Positions 1-11,162 are shown, counted from the stretch's first letter. The stretch is 64,000 bases of DNA from Xenorhabdus stockiae (GCF_002632825.1 NZ_NJAJ01000015.1:3055-67054), one strand, 5' to 3'. A program made the numbers and translations. The notes: a model not told the origin generated them from the sequence alone.

Positions 1-97
1 GTCCCACCTGACCCCATGCCGAACTCAGCAGTGAAACGCCGTAGCGCCGATGGTAGTGTGGGGTCTCCCCATGTGAGAGTAGGGAACTGCCAGACAT
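1..97 (+). rRNA. rrf: 5S ribosomal RNA, 3' part (cut by window start)
   Basis: The first 97 bases match the enterobacterial 5S rRNA from about base 24 to its 3' end, with only a few substitutions, for example at the two bases just before the final cat. The 5' end, and presumably the rest of an rRNA operon, lies left of the window. A terminator follows directly, so this is the end of the rRNA transcription unit. Confidence 0.95.
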
Positions 98-110
98 CAC
101 TTTGACAGAG

Positions 111-138
111 AAGCCATCCTTCACCGGATGGCTTTTTT
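111..138 (+). terminator. rRNA operon terminator
   Basis: A 7-bp stem (gccatcc at 113-119, ggatggc at 126-132) with a 6-base loop is followed directly by a run of T. It lies 15 bases after the 5S 3' end and is a typical rho-independent terminator. Confidence 0.9.
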
Positions 139-158
139 GCATTTTAAACCTGAAGAAA

Positions 159-1820
159 TTAATGTGTTTTTCCTTGTTCAATTCCAATTCCTGTCTGTGA
201 ACGCAAGAATTGCCTGCGAAACATTTCGCGTTCCTGCTGGCCTTGTTCTGATGTATCAGTGATAGAAAAGAACCACGCACCAGCAAATGCCACAATCATG
301 GAAAATAAAGCTGGATATTCGTAGGGATAAATGGGTTTTTCATGTCCAAGAATACTAACCCAGATTGTTGGGCCTAGGATCATGAGCACAACAGCTATTA
401 TTAATCCCAACCACCCGCCTATGAGTGCACCTCGTGTTGTCAGTTTGTTCCAGTACATTGACAGCAAAATAATCGGGAAATTACAGCTTGCTGCAATAGA
501 GAAAGCCAGACCGACCATAAAGGCAATATTTTGTTTTTCGAATAAAATACCTAACCCAATAGCGATAATCCCCAGAAAAACAACCGTAATTTTCGAAATT
601 CTTAATTCATCCCGTTCATTAGCCTGACCTTGTTTAATCACATTTGCATAGAGGTCATGAGAAACTGCTGAGGCACCTGCAAGTGTTAATCCCGCAACTA
701 CAGCTAAAATGGTGGCAAAGGCGACAGCAGAGATGAACCCGAGGAAGAAATCACCACCCACGGCAGTCGCAAGGTGAACAGCAGCCATATTAGTTCCACC
801 GAGCAATGCGCCAGTACCATCTTTAAATGCAGCATTAGGGCTGACTAACAGTATTGCGCCAAACCCGATAATAAATGTCAGAATATAGAAATAGCCGATA
901 AATCCGGTGGCATAGAAAACACTTTTACGTGCTTCTTTGGCATCATTAACGGTGAAGAATCGCATAATGATATGTGGTAAACCTGCGGTACCAAACATTA
1001 ACGCTAATCCTAAAGAAAGCGCAGATATTGGATCAGAAACTAATCCCCCGGGACTCATAATTTTTTGGCCATTTGAGTGAACGGCAATAGCTTCTTTAAA
1101 CAGAGTATTGAAATTGAAATTTACGGCTTTCATGACCATCAACGCCATAAATGTGGCACCGGCCAATAACAGGATTGCTTTAATAATCTGCACCCATGTT
1201 GTTGCCAGCATTCCGCCAAACAGCACATACAGAACCATCAAAATACCAACTAAAACCACAGCGATGTAATAATTCAGCCCAAATAACAACTCGATGAGTT
1301 TTCCTGCTCCAACCATCTGTGCAATCAGGTATAAAGCAACAACAACCAGTGAGCCTACTGCTGATAATGTACGGATTGGGCGCTGTTTTAGTCGGTAAGA
1401 AGCAACATCAGCGAATGTGTAGCGGCCCAGATTTCTTAATCGTTCTGCGATTAGGAACAAAATAATCGGCCAGCCGACAAGAAAACCAATGGAATAAATA
1501 AGGCCATCATAACCGGAGGTATAAACCAGCGCTGAAATCCCCAAAAATGATGCTGCAGACATATAATCGCCAGCAATCGCCATACCGTTTTGGAAGCCAG
1601 TGATCCGCCCGCCTGCGGTATAGTAATCAGAACGTGAAATTGTCCGTTTTGATGCCCAATAAGTGATGTAGAGTGTGAACCCGACAAATAACAGGAACAT
1701 GATGATTGCCTGAATATTTAAAGGTTGTTTTTCTACATTACCTGAAATGGCATCTGCTTGAGTGAGGATGGGGTAGAGGGAAGAAAATAACGCGATTGTT
1801 GATAGGACAAGTTTTCTCAT
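159..1820 (-). CDS. actP: Acetate/cation symporter ActP
   Basis: Inner-membrane sodium:solute symporter that takes up acetate and other short-chain monocarboxylates. The 553 residues match E. coli ActP (549 aa) along the whole length. An N-terminal signal-like segment ends near ADA, followed by about 13 membrane segments and the conserved [11 protein letters not shown] region near residue 84. The start is preceded by GAGG. It overlaps the 3' end of yjcH by 4 bases, so the two are translationally coupled. As in E. coli it is the last gene of an acs-yjcH-actP set, pairing uptake with activation of acetate. Confidence 0.96.
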   Translation of the reverse strand: MRKLVLSTIALFSSLYPILTQADAISGNVEKQPLNIQAIIMFLLFVGFTLYITYWASKRTISRSDYYTAGGRITGFQNGMAIAGDYMSAASFLGISALVYTSGYDGLIYSIGFLVGWPIILFLIAERLRNLGRYTFADVASYRLKQRPIRTLSAVGSLVVVALYLIAQMVGAGKLIELLFGLNYYIAVVLVGILMVLYVLFGGMLATTWVQIIKAILLLAGATFMALMVMKAVNFNFNTLFKEAIAVHSNGQKIMSPGGLVSDPISALSLGLALMFGTAGLPHIIMRFFTVNDAKEARKSVFYATGFIGYFYILTFIIGFGAILLVSPNAAFKDGTGALLGGTNMAAVHLATAVGGDFFLGFISAVAFATILAVVAGLTLAGASAVSHDLYANVIKQGQANERDELRISKITVVFLGIIAIGLGILFEKQNIAFMVGLAFSIAASCNFPIILLSMYWNKLTTRGALIGGWLGLIIAVVLMILGPTIWVSILGHEKPIYPYEYPALFSMIVAFAGAWFFSITDTSEQGQQEREMFRRQFLRSQTGIGIEQGKTH

Positions 1821-2128
1821 TTTCTCACCTCATTGAGAATAGCTGAGGTTAAACGATCAAATTCACCGTTCGCTCTGATTACGTAAATCCCCGTTAATAT
1901 AAAAGAAATAAAAATAATACCGACACCCACAGGAATACCACGAGTCATGCTGGAGCCCTCATAAAGAGGAGTGCCAAGCCATCCAGGAGCAAAAGCGATG
2001 AGGAAAATAAAACCAACATAAAGTATTAACATAATGGCAGATAACAACCAGGCAAAACGCCCACGCTTTTCAATTAACTCTTTAAAGTGAGGGTTGTTTT
2101 CGATTTCTTGATAAATATCGGTACTCAT
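1817..2128 (-). CDS. yjcH: DUF485 inner-membrane protein YjcH
   Basis: A 103-residue protein with two predicted membrane helices (about residues 27-47 and 66-86) separated by a short loop, matching YjcH/DUF485. The family is found beside actP-type symporters and is thought to be a small partner of the permease; the biochemical role is not firmly known. It overlaps actP by 4 bases. A 194-base spacer with hairpins separates it from acs, longer than in a tight operon. Confidence 0.93.
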   Translation of the reverse strand: MSTDIYQEIENNPHFKELIEKRGRFAWLLSAIMLILYVGFIFLIAFAPGWLGTPLYEGSSMTRGIPVGVGIIFISFILTGIYVIRANGEFDRLTSAILNEVRK

Positions 2129-2270
2129 CAGGCTATCTCCTTTTAGGTATTAAAGGACGAACCTTAAACAACTTTGAGGGTTGCCAGATACGGACAGCAA
2201 CATTCGAGAGAATGCATGACTATCTGTCACGTCCCTGAACAGTTCTGTATTTTTTGATTATGCTTACCAA

Positions 2271-2286
2271 GCCGCCTTGCGGCGGC
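2271..2286. repeat. Short GC-rich hairpin between acs and yjcH
   Basis: A perfect 6-bp inverted repeat (gccgcc, ttgc loop, ggcggc), followed at 2297-2318 by a second imperfect AT-rich inverted repeat. Neither has a T run on the acs-coding strand. It may slow or process the acs-yjcH transcript, or be a remnant of an intergenic repeat. Confidence 0.5.
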
Positions 2287-2322
2287 GTGCATATGAACTA
2301 TATGTGCCTTATGGCATATACA

Positions 2323-4278
2323 TTAAGGCATCATTATGGATTGCTTTTCTTCCAATAATTTTTCCACAACGCCGGGATCAGCCAAAGTGGAAGTATCACC
2401 TAAGTTGCCAGTATCACCGGAAGCAATTTTGCGTAAAATACGCCGCATAATTTTTCCTGAACGTGTTTTTGGCAGAGAATCAGTCCAGTGCAGGATGTCC
2501 GGAGTCGCAATTGGGCCGATTTCTTTGCGAACCCAGCTTCTGACTTCTGCATACAAATCAGGAGAAGGTTCTTCACCATGAATTAATGTGACATAAGCAT
2601 AAATTGCCTGCCCTTTAATACGGTGTGGTATCCCGACAACAGCCGCTTCCGCAATTTTGGGATGAGCAACCAACGCAGATTCAATTTCTGCAGTTCCCAA
2701 TCGGTGGCCTGAAATATTCAGCACATCATCAACACGACCAGTAATCCAGTAATAACCATCTTCATCTCGTCTGGCACCATCGCCACTGAAATAAACGCCT
2801 TTGAAGGTAGAAAAATAGGTTTGCTCAAAACGGTCATGATCACCAAACAATGTACGAGCTTGCCCCGGCCATGAATCGGTAATGACAAGATTACCTTCAC
2901 TCTCGCCGCTTAAGGTTTCTCCGGTATTATCGACTATTGCCGGGCTTACGCCGAAGAATGGCAGTGTGGCTGATCCAGCTTTGAGATCGGTTGCTCCGGG
3001 CAACGGTGTGATCATGAATCCACCTGTTTCTGTTTGCCACCATGTATCGACGATAGGGCATTTACTGTTGCCTATTTTCTTGTAGTACCATTCCCAGGCT
3101 TCTGGGTTGATGGGTTCCCCCACTGAACCCATGATGCGTAATGATGTGCGTTTGGTGCCTTCAATAGCTTTATCCCCTTCTGCCATTAACGCTCGAATGG
3201 CGGTTGGTGCGGTATAGAGGATATTGACCTGATGTTTATCTACAACCTGACAGAGACGATTCACATCGGGATAGTTTGGTACTCCTTCAAACATTAAGGT
3301 TGTTGCACCACAGGAGAGCGGACCATAAAGCAAGTAACTATGGCCGGTTACCCAGCCTACATCAGCTGTGCACCAGTAAACTTCGCCGGGACGGTAATCA
3401 AACGTATATTTGAATGTCAAAGATGCATAGACCAGATAACCACCAGAGGTATGTAGAACACCTTTAGGCTTACCTGTTGAACCGGATGTATAAAGAATAA
3501 ACAACGGATCTTCGGCATTCATCTCTTCAGCAGGGCAATCTGAACTAACCTCTTTGGTTAATTCATGCCACCAGAGATCGCGCCCGGTATGCCAGTTTGT
3601 TGCATTATCAGTACGTTTGAAGACGACAACATTAGTCACATTTGTCACAGCCGGATTGCTTAGTGCTTCATCGACATTTTTTTTCAGCGGAACAACTCGG
3701 CCAGCTCGTAAACCTTCATTGGCTGTGATGATTAACTTCGCATTTGAATCGATAATTCGACCGGAAATTGCATCAGGAGAAAAGCCGCCGAAAATTACGG
3801 AGTGAATCGCGCCAACCCGGGCACAAGCCAGCATGGCGACAGCGGCTTCTGGCACCATTGGCATATAAATAGCGATAACATCGCCTTTTTTGACTCCGAG
3901 TTTTTTCAAGACATTGGCGAACTGGCAGACATCGTGGTATAGCTCCTGATATGTAACATGTCTGGATTCAGCCGGATTGTCTCCTTCCCAGATAATGGCA
4001 GTCTGATGGCCTCGCTCCTGTAAATGGCGGTCAAGGCAGTTAGCACTTAGGTTAAGTGTGCCATCTTCAAACCAGCGGATACTGATATGCCCGGGGTCGA
4101 AAGAGGTATTTTTCACTTTTGTATAAGGTTTTATCCAATCGACAATTTTACCTTTTTCTCCCCAGAACCCCTCAGGATCCTGTAGTGAGCGTTGGTATTC
4201 TTGCAGATATTGTTGTTTGTTTATCAGGGCTGTTTCTGCGATGTCAGCAGGAATAGGGTGCTTAATTATTTGAGTCAT
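2323..4278 (-). CDS. acs: Acetyl-CoA synthetase
   Basis: AMP-forming enzyme that makes acetyl-CoA from acetate, ATP and CoA. The chosen start gives 651 residues (E. coli 652). The ATG at 4278 has AAGGAG 8 bases upstream; an in-frame ATG at 4296 contains that ribosome site and is not the start. The adenylation motif [11 protein letters not shown] lies near residue 263, and the [11 protein letters not shown] region near residue 604 carries the lysine that Pat-type acetylases modify in enteric bacteria. It is followed by yjcH and actP. Confidence 0.97.
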   Translation of the reverse strand: MTQIIKHPIPADIAETALINKQQYLQEYQRSLQDPEGFWGEKGKIVDWIKPYTKVKNTSFDPGHISIRWFEDGTLNLSANCLDRHLQERGHQTAIIWEGDNPAESRHVTYQELYHDVCQFANVLKKLGVKKGDVIAIYMPMVPEAAVAMLACARVGAIHSVIFGGFSPDAISGRIIDSNAKLIITANEGLRAGRVVPLKKNVDEALSNPAVTNVTNVVVFKRTDNATNWHTGRDLWWHELTKEVSSDCPAEEMNAEDPLFILYTSGSTGKPKGVLHTSGGYLVYASLTFKYTFDYRPGEVYWCTADVGWVTGHSYLLYGPLSCGATTLMFEGVPNYPDVNRLCQVVDKHQVNILYTAPTAIRALMAEGDKAIEGTKRTSLRIMGSVGEPINPEAWEWYYKKIGNSKCPIVDTWWQTETGGFMITPLPGATDLKAGSATLPFFGVSPAIVDNTGETLSGESEGNLVITDSWPGQARTLFGDHDRFEQTYFSTFKGVYFSGDGARRDEDGYYWITGRVDDVLNISGHRLGTAEIESALVAHPKIAEAAVVGIPHRIKGQAIYAYVTLIHGEEPSPDLYAEVRSWVRKEIGPIATPDILHWTDSLPKTRSGKIMRRILRKIASGDTGNLGDTSTLADPGVVEKLLEEKQSIMMP

Positions 4279-4548
4279 ATTTTTATCTCCTTGCAATTGT
4301 TAATACTATGTCAAAACAAGGTTAACTAAAGTGTAAGAAGAATTTTTGTTTCTTTTTTGCGCGGAAGATCACGCAATAGAGATAATGAATGTTATGAAGG
4401 GAACATTTAATGCGGTGTATTTATATAAAATATACCGTTATTCATAATCTCATTTTTGGAAAAATTAACTAACTGTTGGATTCTATTTGGTTATTTATTC
4501 TTATTTATAGATTAAATACAAAAGGAAAGGAAACCACAGTGACAATAT

Positions 4549-4590
4549 GGAATTGATAATCATTTTCATTACCGTTTGATTCACTATAAT
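4549..4590 (+). promoter_or_regulatory. sodA promoter with Fur box
   Basis: A 19-base site at 4549-4567 matches the Fur consensus at 15 of 19 positions, including the core gataatcatt. A perfect -10 box TATAAT lies at 4585-4590, so bound Fur would cover the -35 area. In E. coli sodA is Fur-repressed, and the same is inferred here. The remainder of the 392-base acs-sodA spacer (4279-4670) is AT-rich and shows only a near-palindrome at 4413-4437; no gene is seen. Confidence 0.75.
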
Positions 4591-4670
4591 AATCCTGTTG
4601 CTTACAAGGTGTGATCTTCATCCCCCAATAAATAAAGGGTGTATGTATTTTAAACAACTGGAGATTTAAT

Positions 4671-5297
4671 ATGAGTCATTCATTACCTTCCTTGCCTTAT
4701 TCTTATGATGCACTGGAACCTCATTTTGATGAACAAACGATGCTTATTCATCATACTAAACACCATCAAACCTACGTTGCAAATACCAATACCGCACTGG
4801 AAAATTTCCCTGAACTCGCTGGTCTGGACATTGATGATCTGGTTCAGCAGCTTGACAGAATCCCGGCTGATAAACGTACTTTTATGCGTAATAACGCAGG
4901 AGGTCATTCAAATCACAGCATGTTCTGGAAAGGGCTAAAATTAGATACGACGTTATCCGGTGCTTTAAAAGCAGCGATAGAACGAGATTTTGGCAGCATT
5001 GATGTTTTCAAAACAAAATTCGAACAGGCAGCAGCAACCCGTTTTGGTTCTGGCTGGGCTTGGCTGGTACTGAAAGAAGATGGAAAACTTGATGTTGTTT
5101 CTACTGCAAATCAGGATAGCCCGTTGATGGGAGAAGAAATTTCCGGTACTTCCGGTTATCCCATTTTAGGGTTAGATGTATGGGAACATGCTTACTACCT
5201 TAAATATCAAAATCGCCGCCCTGATTATATTAAGGCATTCTGGCATGTCGTAAATTGGGATGAAGCAGCAAGGCGTTACGAAGAAAAAATTAAATAA
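4671..5297 (+). CDS. sodA: Manganese superoxide dismutase
   Basis: Cytoplasmic enzyme converting superoxide to hydrogen peroxide and oxygen. The 208 residues align with E. coli SodA (206 aa) from the start. Metal ligands are visible: His in IHHTKHH near residue 27, His in NHSMFW near 82, and Asp and His in DVWEHAYY near 170. The active-site GSGWAWLV stretch is intact. It stands alone behind a Fur-box promoter and ends at a strong hairpin terminator, as expected for a single-gene iron- and oxidant-controlled unit. Confidence 0.97.
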   Translation: MSHSLPSLPYSYDALEPHFDEQTMLIHHTKHHQTYVANTNTALENFPELAGLDIDDLVQQLDRIPADKRTFMRNNAGGHSNHSMFWKGLKLDTTLSGALKAAIERDFGSIDVFKTKFEQAAATRFGSGWAWLVLKEDGKLDVVSTANQDSPLMGEEISGTSGYPILGLDVWEHAYYLKYQNRRPDYIKAFWHVVNWDEAARRYEEKIK

Positions 5298-5317
5298 CAG
5301 CTATTATCTTCATCTTT

Positions 5318-5354
5318 CAAAAAGTGCTGATCATAACCGTGGTCAGCATTTTTA
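5318..5354 (+). terminator. sodA terminator
   Basis: A long stem (aaagtgctgatc ... ggtcagcattt, with G-T wobbles) is followed by ttttatt, 20 bases after the sodA stop codon. Confidence 0.85.
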
Positions 5355-5412
5355 TTGGTCATAATTTTCGCTATCATTCGATTTTTTCTTGTTTCGCGAT
5401 TAAAGGCACATA

Positions 5413-5835
5413 ATGAAAAAGAACGCTGTCATAACGATTACAACCCTTATAGTATCCTCCCTACTAATGTCTGGCTGTGCGCAGCCCAAAACAAGTGCCG
5501 AACGTAATGCCAAGCATTTTGTTTATGCTTCTAATGATGATTTTGACCCCAATTTCAGAACTAAAATCTACGATAGTATCGAGCTTTCAGTACCATTTTT
5601 TGAACAATTCTGGCAGTTGGGTAAAAAAGACAGAGAAGCAGGTGTATCCCCCGAAGAGGCGCAGCAACGAGTAATTTATTTAAAAGGTGATGAATTCATG
5701 AATTCAATTCGGAGAACATCGCATTTTGAGGGTAGAGTTTATGAGAGCAGCGAAGGCCCTTCAATAAAATGGCGTAAGGCAATGTCCGAAGCTATATCTG
5801 CTACTTATATGGATGGTTATGAAGGTCGGAACTAA
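5413..5835 (+). CDS. Small lipoprotein, possibly Exc2 family
   Basis: A 140-residue protein with a clear type II signal peptide: two Lys, a hydrophobic stretch, then LMSGC with the lipidated Cys at residue 22. The residue after Cys is Ala, which suits outer-membrane sorting. The mature part is hydrophilic, with a conserved-looking SAERNAKHFVY segment and a C-terminal ATYMDGYEG segment. It resembles chromosomal proteins labelled Exc2-family lipoprotein, a name taken from a ColE1 entry-exclusion protein, but that match is from memory and the function is unknown. It has its own spacer and no obvious operon partner. Confidence 0.7.
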   Translation: MKKNAVITITTLIVSSLLMSGCAQPKTSAERNAKHFVYASNDDFDPNFRTKIYDSIELSVPFFEQFWQLGKKDREAGVSPEEAQQRVIYLKGDEFMNSIRRTSHFEGRVYESSEGPSIKWRKAMSEAISATYMDGYEGRN

Positions 5836-5889
5836 CCGATTGTTTTACTGACTGTCTGTTCATTATGTGTTTATTGAGGAGAAATGGAA

Positions 5890-6561
5890 ATGTATTACCC
5901 ACAGATATATAGAGGAAAAATAATCTCCTCCGAGAAATTGGGTTCCTCTGCAATCAATAAACTGCTGGTAAATGGCAGTTTACAGCTTACTTCTCTGGGA
6001 CTGGAAGGTGATGAACAGGCAGAAGCCCGCTTTCATGGCGGGCCAGATCGTGCACTTTGCCATTATCCGATGGAACATTATCTATTTTGGAAAAGGCAAT
6101 TCCCTGAATTAATGGAGTTATTTGTACCCCCGCTCTTTGGTGAAAATATATCAACGGAAGGGATGACAGAAGAGAGCGTTTATATCGGAGACATTTTCCA
6201 GTGGGGAGAGACAATTATTCAGGTAACTCAGCCTCGTTCGCCTTGTTATAAACTTAATATCATTACCGGTATTGAGAATTTTGCTGCCATCATGCAAGAC
6301 AGAGGCTATTGCGGCTGGTTATACCGTGTGATCTCTTCAGGTGTAACCTGTGCGGGTGAACCAATAAAGCTTCTCAGTCGGAATAGTGATGTTTCTGTGA
6401 AAGAAGCTATTTCCATTGCTTTTCATAGCCCATTTGATGAAGAACAATATCGTCGTTTAATGGGAGCTGCCGGGCTATCTGCCAGCTGGAATCTCACGAT
6501 GCAGAAGCGGATATTACTTGGAAAAATAGAGAGTTTTAGTCACCGCTTATTTGGAAAATAA
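5890..6561 (+). CDS. yiiM: MOSC-domain protein YiiM
   Basis: A molybdenum-cofactor sulfurase C-terminal (MOSC) domain protein. In E. coli YiiM is a molybdoenzyme that reduces N-hydroxylated base analogues such as 6-hydroxylaminopurine. The key Cys lies in the QPRSPCYKLN motif, and the GLEGDEQAEARFHGGPDRAL region is intact. The start at 5890 gives 223 residues (E. coli 224) with GAGGAG 8 bases upstream; the ATG at 5884 is too close to that site. In E. coli yiiM also lies near sodA (with kdgT between them, absent here). Confidence 0.93.
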   Translation: MYYPQIYRGKIISSEKLGSSAINKLLVNGSLQLTSLGLEGDEQAEARFHGGPDRALCHYPMEHYLFWKRQFPELMELFVPPLFGENISTEGMTEESVYIGDIFQWGETIIQVTQPRSPCYKLNIITGIENFAAIMQDRGYCGWLYRVISSGVTCAGEPIKLLSRNSDVSVKEAISIAFHSPFDEEQYRRLMGAAGLSASWNLTMQKRILLGKIESFSHRLFGK

Positions 6562-6618
6562 GTAAATTTTCTATTTTTAAACAGGTATTCAATCGCTTGT
6601 TACTTAAGCCATGTATAT

Positions 6619-6653
6619 ATGCCAAAGGGTCAGCGTTAATAACCCTTTGGCAT
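6619..6653. terminator. Hairpin between convergent yiiM and trpS
   Basis: A perfect 12-bp stem (atgccaaagggt ... accctttggcat) lies between the two converging genes. Neither side has a T run, so it may be a weak shared terminator or only a 3'-end stabiliser. Confidence 0.55.
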
Positions 6654-6663
6654 GTAACTGCTA

Positions 6664-7689
6664 TTACGGATGGGTAATAAACCCAATTGCTTCATAAACC
6701 TTATTCAGGGTTTCCTGAGCACGAGCCTGTGCTTTTGCTGCACCTTCTGCCATGACTTGGTTAAGCAGAGCTTCATCATTACGGAAATGGTGATAACGTT
6801 CCTGCAAGTCAGCCAGCATTTCACACACTGCGTCTGCAACCGCACCTTTCAGGTGGCCGTACATTTTTCCTTCGAACTCTGCTTCCAATTCAGGGATGGT
6901 TTTGCCTGTTACACCTGACAGAATGTCCAGTAAGTTGGAAACACCCGGTTTGTTTTCCAAATCATAGCGGACACGAGGTGGCTCTTCAGAATCGGTGACT
7001 GCACGTTTGATTTTCTTGGCAACAGATTTCGGGTCTTCCAATAGAGCAATGACATTATTGCGGTTATCATCAGACTTAGACATTTTTTTGCTCGGCTCTT
7101 GTAATGACATGACACGAGCGCCTTCTTTCGGAATGAAAGGTTCCGGGATCGTGAAAATCTCACCGTAAAGAGCATTAAAACGTTGTGCCAAATCACGAGT
7201 CAATTCAAGGTGCTGTTTCTGATCAATACCTACAGGGATCTGATTAGCCTGATAAAGCAAAATGTCAGCAGCCATCAGGACAGGATAGTTAAACAGACCC
7301 GCGTTAATATTTTCCGGGAAACGGGCGGACTTATCCTTAAACTGTGTCATGCGGCTGAGTTCGCCGAAATAGGTATAACAATTCAGTGCCCAGGCTAGCT
7401 GGTTATGCTGAGGTACGTGTGATTGTACGAAAATAGTGCTTTTCTTTGGATCGATACCACAGGCAAGGTAAAGTGCCAGCGTATCCAGCGTACGTTTTTT
7501 CAGTTCTTCAGGATCCTGACGTACGGTAATGGTGTGCTGGTTAACAATACAATAGATGCAATCATATTCATCCTGCATCTGAACCCACTGACGTAACGCT
7601 CCCATGTAGTTACCGATGGTCAATTCACCGGAGGGTTGTGCGCCGCTGAATACAATAGGTTTCTGTTTCGTTGCTGTGGGTTCGTTCAT
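6664..7689 (-). CDS. trpS: Tryptophanyl-tRNA synthetase
   Basis: Class I aminoacyl-tRNA synthetase charging tRNA-Trp. The 341 residues match E. coli TrpS (334 aa), with a slightly longer N-terminus. The HIGH-equivalent TIGN motif is near residue 25 in [14 protein letters not shown], and KMSKSDDN lies near residue 203. It is the last gene of the aroK-aroB-damX-dam-rpe-gph-trpS cluster, 4 bases after gph. Confidence 0.97.
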   Translation of the reverse strand: MNEPTATKQKPIVFSGAQPSGELTIGNYMGALRQWVQMQDEYDCIYCIVNQHTITVRQDPEELKKRTLDTLALYLACGIDPKKSTIFVQSHVPQHNQLAWALNCYTYFGELSRMTQFKDKSARFPENINAGLFNYPVLMAADILLYQANQIPVGIDQKQHLELTRDLAQRFNALYGEIFTIPEPFIPKEGARVMSLQEPSKKMSKSDDNRNNVIALLEDPKSVAKKIKRAVTDSEEPPRVRYDLENKPGVSNLLDILSGVTGKTIPELEAEFEGKMYGHLKGAVADAVCEMLADLQERYHHFRNDEALLNQVMAEGAAKAQARAQETLNKVYEAIGFITHP

Positions 7690-7693
7690 TTTA

Positions 7694-8401
7694 TTACGCT
7701 TCCTGTAAGTTCAAAGTTGGTAATCCAATTGTTGGTAGTAAATCCGGAAAATTGTCTAGTACATAATCCGGGTGGTTTAATGCTATTGATTCCCCATAGT
7801 TATATCCATAGGTTAAGCCAACGCAAGGGCAGCCTGCCGCCTGTGCAGCCAAAATATCATTACGGGAATCACCAACAAAAAGCAATTCATCTTTATTTAA
7901 ACCAAACATGCCCATTGTCAGAAACAGTGGTGCAGGGTGCGGTTTTTTCTGTTTAACATCGTCTCCTCCCAGTACCAGTGAAAAGTATTGACTGATACCA
8001 AGAGATTCCAGCAATGGTGCAATAAAAGGTGTCGGCTTATTAGTAATAATCGCCATCGGCAGGTTATGTTTTGCCAGCTCAGCCAGTGTTTCTTTGACAT
8101 GAGGAAACAGTTTGCTACCCGTCGTGACGGTAGTTTCATAGAATTTATCGAACAGACTGCGGACTTCACTGAACAGTTCAGGGGAAAACTCTCCGACAGC
8201 CCATTTCAGGGCACGTTCAACCATGATGTCCGCGCCATTACCCACCCACACAGCAACGCGTTCTTTGCCTGCTGCGGGCAGAGCTTTGGTGAGTAAGGCC
8301 TGATCCAGAGCATCTGCCAGCCCACTGGCGCTGTCTACCAGCGTTCCATCCAGATCGAATGCAATGGCCTGAATTGCTTGTGCTACATTTTTTTTCATCA
8401 T
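7694..8401 (-). CDS. gph: Phosphoglycolate phosphatase
   Basis: HAD-superfamily phosphatase that removes 2-phosphoglycolate produced by DNA repair. The nucleophile motif DLDGTLVD is near residue 16, motif II Thr lies in ITNKPT near 120, and motif III/IV in KKPHPAP and FVGDSRND. The length of 235 residues is close to E. coli (252). Two adjacent ATG codons (8401 and 8398) follow AGGCAAC; the first is used here, though the second is equally possible. It lies between rpe and trpS. Confidence 0.95.
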   Translation of the reverse strand: MMKKNVAQAIQAIAFDLDGTLVDSASGLADALDQALLTKALPAAGKERVAVWVGNGADIMVERALKWAVGEFSPELFSEVRSLFDKFYETTVTTGSKLFPHVKETLAELAKHNLPMAIITNKPTPFIAPLLESLGISQYFSLVLGGDDVKQKKPHPAPLFLTMGMFGLNKDELLFVGDSRNDILAAQAAGCPCVGLTYGYNYGESIALNHPDYVLDNFPDLLPTIGLPTLNLQEA

Positions 8402-8412
8402 GTTGCCTGTCG

Positions 8413-9087
8413 TTATGCCACTGTTGATAACTCACTGCGCATTTCATCAATGACTGCTTTATAGTCAGGCTGACTGAAAATAGCAGAGCCTGCAACGAAC
8501 ATATCTGCACCAGCCTGAGCTGCCGCAGCGATGTTGTTGGCTTTGATACCACCATCAATTTCGAGACGGATATCATAGCCGCTTTCATCGATAATTTTAC
8601 GGACATGACGCAATTTATGTAGGGTTTCCGGAATGAACGACTGGCCGCCGAAACCGGGGTTAACTGACATCAACAAAATAACGTCGAGTTTATCCAGTAC
8701 ATAATCCAGATAGCTGAGAGGTGTTGCCGGATTGAATACCAGACCAGCTTTACAGCCATGATCTTTAATCAGCTGTAGTGTCCGGTGAATATGTTCACTC
8801 GCTTCGGGATGGAAAGTGATATAGGTTGCACCGGCCTTAGCAAAATCGGGGATAATGCGATCTACAGGCTTCACCATCAGATGAACATCAATGGGAGCGG
8901 TAATACCATAATCGCGCAGTGCCTGGCAGACCATCGGGCCAATTGTCAGGTTTGGTACGTAATGGTTATCCATAACGTCAAAATGCACAACATCAGCACC
9001 GGCAGCCAGCACCTTTGCGGTATCTTCACCCAGACGGGCGAAATCTGCAGATAGAATGGATGGGGCAATCAGAAAATCTTTCTTCAT
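8413..9087 (-). CDS. rpe: Ribulose-phosphate 3-epimerase
   Basis: Pentose-phosphate-pathway enzyme interconverting ribulose 5-phosphate and xylulose 5-phosphate; a TIM barrel. The start at 9087 gives 224 residues beginning [16 protein letters not shown], as in E. coli (225 aa), and GGAGAAGAG lies just upstream. The frame is open to an ATG at 9144, but those 19 extra residues are absent from the family. Metal-site motifs [12 protein letters not shown] and HLMVKPVD and the phosphate-binding VAGSAIF are present. It lies between dam and gph. Confidence 0.97.
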   Translation of the reverse strand: MKKDFLIAPSILSADFARLGEDTAKVLAAGADVVHFDVMDNHYVPNLTIGPMVCQALRDYGITAPIDVHLMVKPVDRIIPDFAKAGATYITFHPEASEHIHRTLQLIKDHGCKAGLVFNPATPLSYLDYVLDKLDVILLMSVNPGFGGQSFIPETLHKLRHVRKIIDESGYDIRLEIDGGIKANNIAAAAQAGADMFVAGSAIFSQPDYKAVIDEMRSELSTVA

Positions 9088-9144
9088 TATTCTCTTCTCC
9101 AATTCATTGTTTATCCCCGTTATTTCAGGGGCAGGAAACCTCAA

Positions 9145-9963
9145 TCACTTCTGGCAGTATAACGCCAAAAGTTCATCAACTTTACTGCGGGCAAGAATAT
9201 TTCTACTTATTGTCCGGCGGGCTTTAACAATGTAAAGGGAAGCATGATGATACCATTCACGTGTCATCGGCGTGTCATGGTTGGATATGAGCACCGGAAT
9301 ACCGTGTTGAGACGAAAGATTATAGGCAAGCCGCGCCAGATTTTCTTGGTCTGTCAGGTTAAAACTATTTGTATGGTAGGCTGTAAAATTTGCGGTTGCT
9401 GAAAGAGGAGCATAGGGCGGGTCGCAGTAAACCACTGAGCCTTTTGGGACATTAGTTAATGCGACTTCATAATGCTGACAGATAAAAGTAGCCTTCTTAG
9501 ATTTTTCAGCGAACCAATACAGCTCATCTTCCGGAAAATAAGGTTTTTTATAGCGTCCGAAAGGAACATTAAACTCGCCGCGTAAATTATAGCGACACAG
9601 ACCGTTATAGCAGTGACGGTTAAGATACAGAAACAACACGCTGCGATGGAATGGATCTTTGCTTTTGTTGAACTCTTCTCTCAGGCGATAGAAGGTTTCA
9701 GACGTATTGTATGCTGGTGAAAATAAGGGACGGACATGATCAATAAACTCATCCGCACGAAATTTTACCGTATCGTACAGATTAATCAGATCACTATTGA
9801 TATCTGATAAGAGATAAGAATCATAATCGGTATTCAGGAATACCGAGCCTGCGCCAACAAATGGCTCAACTAAGCGATCGCCCTCTGGCAGATGACGTTT
9901 AATATCATCCACCAAGGGGTATTTTCCACCGGCCCATTTTAAGAAAGCGCGTTTTTTTTTCAT
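9145..9963 (-). CDS. dam: DNA adenine methylase Dam
   Basis: Methylates adenine in GATC sites, guiding mismatch repair and replication timing. The SAM-binding motif FVGAGSVF is near residue 38 and the catalytic DPPY near residue 181. The 272 residues fit the family (E. coli 278). The N-terminal KKKRAFLKWAGGKY is canonical. It is encoded downstream of damX and upstream of rpe, the standard enteric order. Confidence 0.97.
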   Translation of the reverse strand: MKKKRAFLKWAGGKYPLVDDIKRHLPEGDRLVEPFVGAGSVFLNTDYDSYLLSDINSDLINLYDTVKFRADEFIDHVRPLFSPAYNTSETFYRLREEFNKSKDPFHRSVLFLYLNRHCYNGLCRYNLRGEFNVPFGRYKKPYFPEDELYWFAEKSKKATFICQHYEVALTNVPKGSVVYCDPPYAPLSATANFTAYHTNSFNLTDQENLARLAYNLSSQHGIPVLISNHDTPMTREWYHHASLYIVKARRTISRNILARSKVDELLALYCQK

Positions 9964-10047
9964 GCCGTCAATAAAGTATTCAATAATTTCAGAGTCGCAG
10001 ATTGTACTCTGTTTAGGACAGCATATCAGCGCCTAATCAAAATAGTT

Positions 10048-10989
10048 TTATTTTTTCAGATCTTGATGAACCTGTTGTAGTTTTCTTACCCAGGGTTTTT
10101 GTGTCCGAACGTCTACAGGGAGTGAGGCAATCGCTTTTTTGGCGTCTGAAGCGGAATTGTAGCTACCGTAGATCAAAATAAACCATGCCTTATCATTACG
10201 TTTAGTTTCATAAACTTTGTAATGGGAAAGGTTATTCTTTTTCGCAAAAGCAATCAAGGTATCCGGGCGACTGGCGCTACTTAACTGGAGTGTAAACCGA
10301 TTTGCCGGTACTTTCAGTAGGTCTTCACCGATACTTGCAGTACTTTGCTTATTTGTCTGATGGTCAGTAGTTGCGGGTTTCGTGGCTACCTTATGTTGTT
10401 TTTCGGTTTTTTGCTGTTCAACCGGCGTTACTGTCGTCTGCTTTACACGGCTCTGTTGTGGTGTCGGTTGTGAGGATGGTTGGTTTTCCTGTTCCGTATT
10501 TTTTTGTACCGCATTGTTGATATTGCTCTGTTGCTGATTTAAAGCATCAGAAATATCACCGGGTAATTCGATACGTTGGTTGTAGCCACCCGTTCCGCTG
10601 GTCGGGGAAAGGTTCTGACTAGGGGTACTGCTGATTGGCGGCATGCCGATTTCATGCGGATGGTCAGTGGCAGATGTGGATGGTGCTTCCTGTGCGCTAT
10701 TTTGCTCATTGTCGGAAGATGATGAAGTGCCGGATAGGTTAATACTTTTCTCGACTGAATTTGATGACTGCTGCTTTTCATGTTCTGTTGGTGATTTCAG
10801 GGCAGAACTGATAGCGATAATGAGCAGTAGAAGCACAAGGATACCGGCCCCAATCATCATTTGTTGACGGGATATTGCCAGTTTTGGATTCTGCTTCTGG
10901 GGGCGTGATCGCTGAGTGGGACGATCAGATGTATCGGGTTTAAACTCGTTTTCTGTTTTTTGTTTATTTTCTGATTTTAATTCGTCCAT
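10048..10989 (-). CDS. damX: Cell-division SPOR protein DamX
   Basis: Inner-membrane protein with a cytoplasmic N-terminus, one membrane helix (about residues 44-64 in the chosen frame), a long Ser/Gln/Pro/Thr-rich periplasmic linker and a C-terminal SPOR domain (about 235-313) that binds denuded septal peptidoglycan. The start at 10989 (MDELKSENK) matches the family and has GGGAGG upstream; the ATG at 11019 is rejected. At 313 residues it is much shorter than E. coli DamX (428), the loss being in the linker and cytoplasmic part. It lies between aroB and dam. Confidence 0.93.
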   Translation of the reverse strand: MDELKSENKQKTENEFKPDTSDRPTQRSRPQKQNPKLAISRQQMMIGAGILVLLLLIIAISSALKSPTEHEKQQSSNSVEKSINLSGTSSSSDNEQNSAQEAPSTSATDHPHEIGMPPISSTPSQNLSPTSGTGGYNQRIELPGDISDALNQQQSNINNAVQKNTEQENQPSSQPTPQQSRVKQTTVTPVEQQKTEKQHKVATKPATTDHQTNKQSTASIGEDLLKVPANRFTLQLSSASRPDTLIAFAKKNNLSHYKVYETKRNDKAWFILIYGSYNSASDAKKAIASLPVDVRTQKPWVRKLQQVHQDLKK

Positions 10990-11162
10990 ATGCCCTCCCA
11001 GCTGAGATAATACTGCCAATTGCTATGTGACTGATAACGGAGTGATAGGTTTGGCGGCCATACCTAACTGAAGCTGTTCACATTATACCCATTATTTGAA
11101 AAATCTATCGGATATATCTATCAATGTAGCTATTTTATAGCAAACAGCCAGAAAATTAGGGG

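Noticed and set aside
4279-4378. CRP site upstream of acs
   Set aside because: A loosely symmetrical site near 4358-4377 was seen, but it departs too far from the TGTGA-N6-TCACA consensus to be called.
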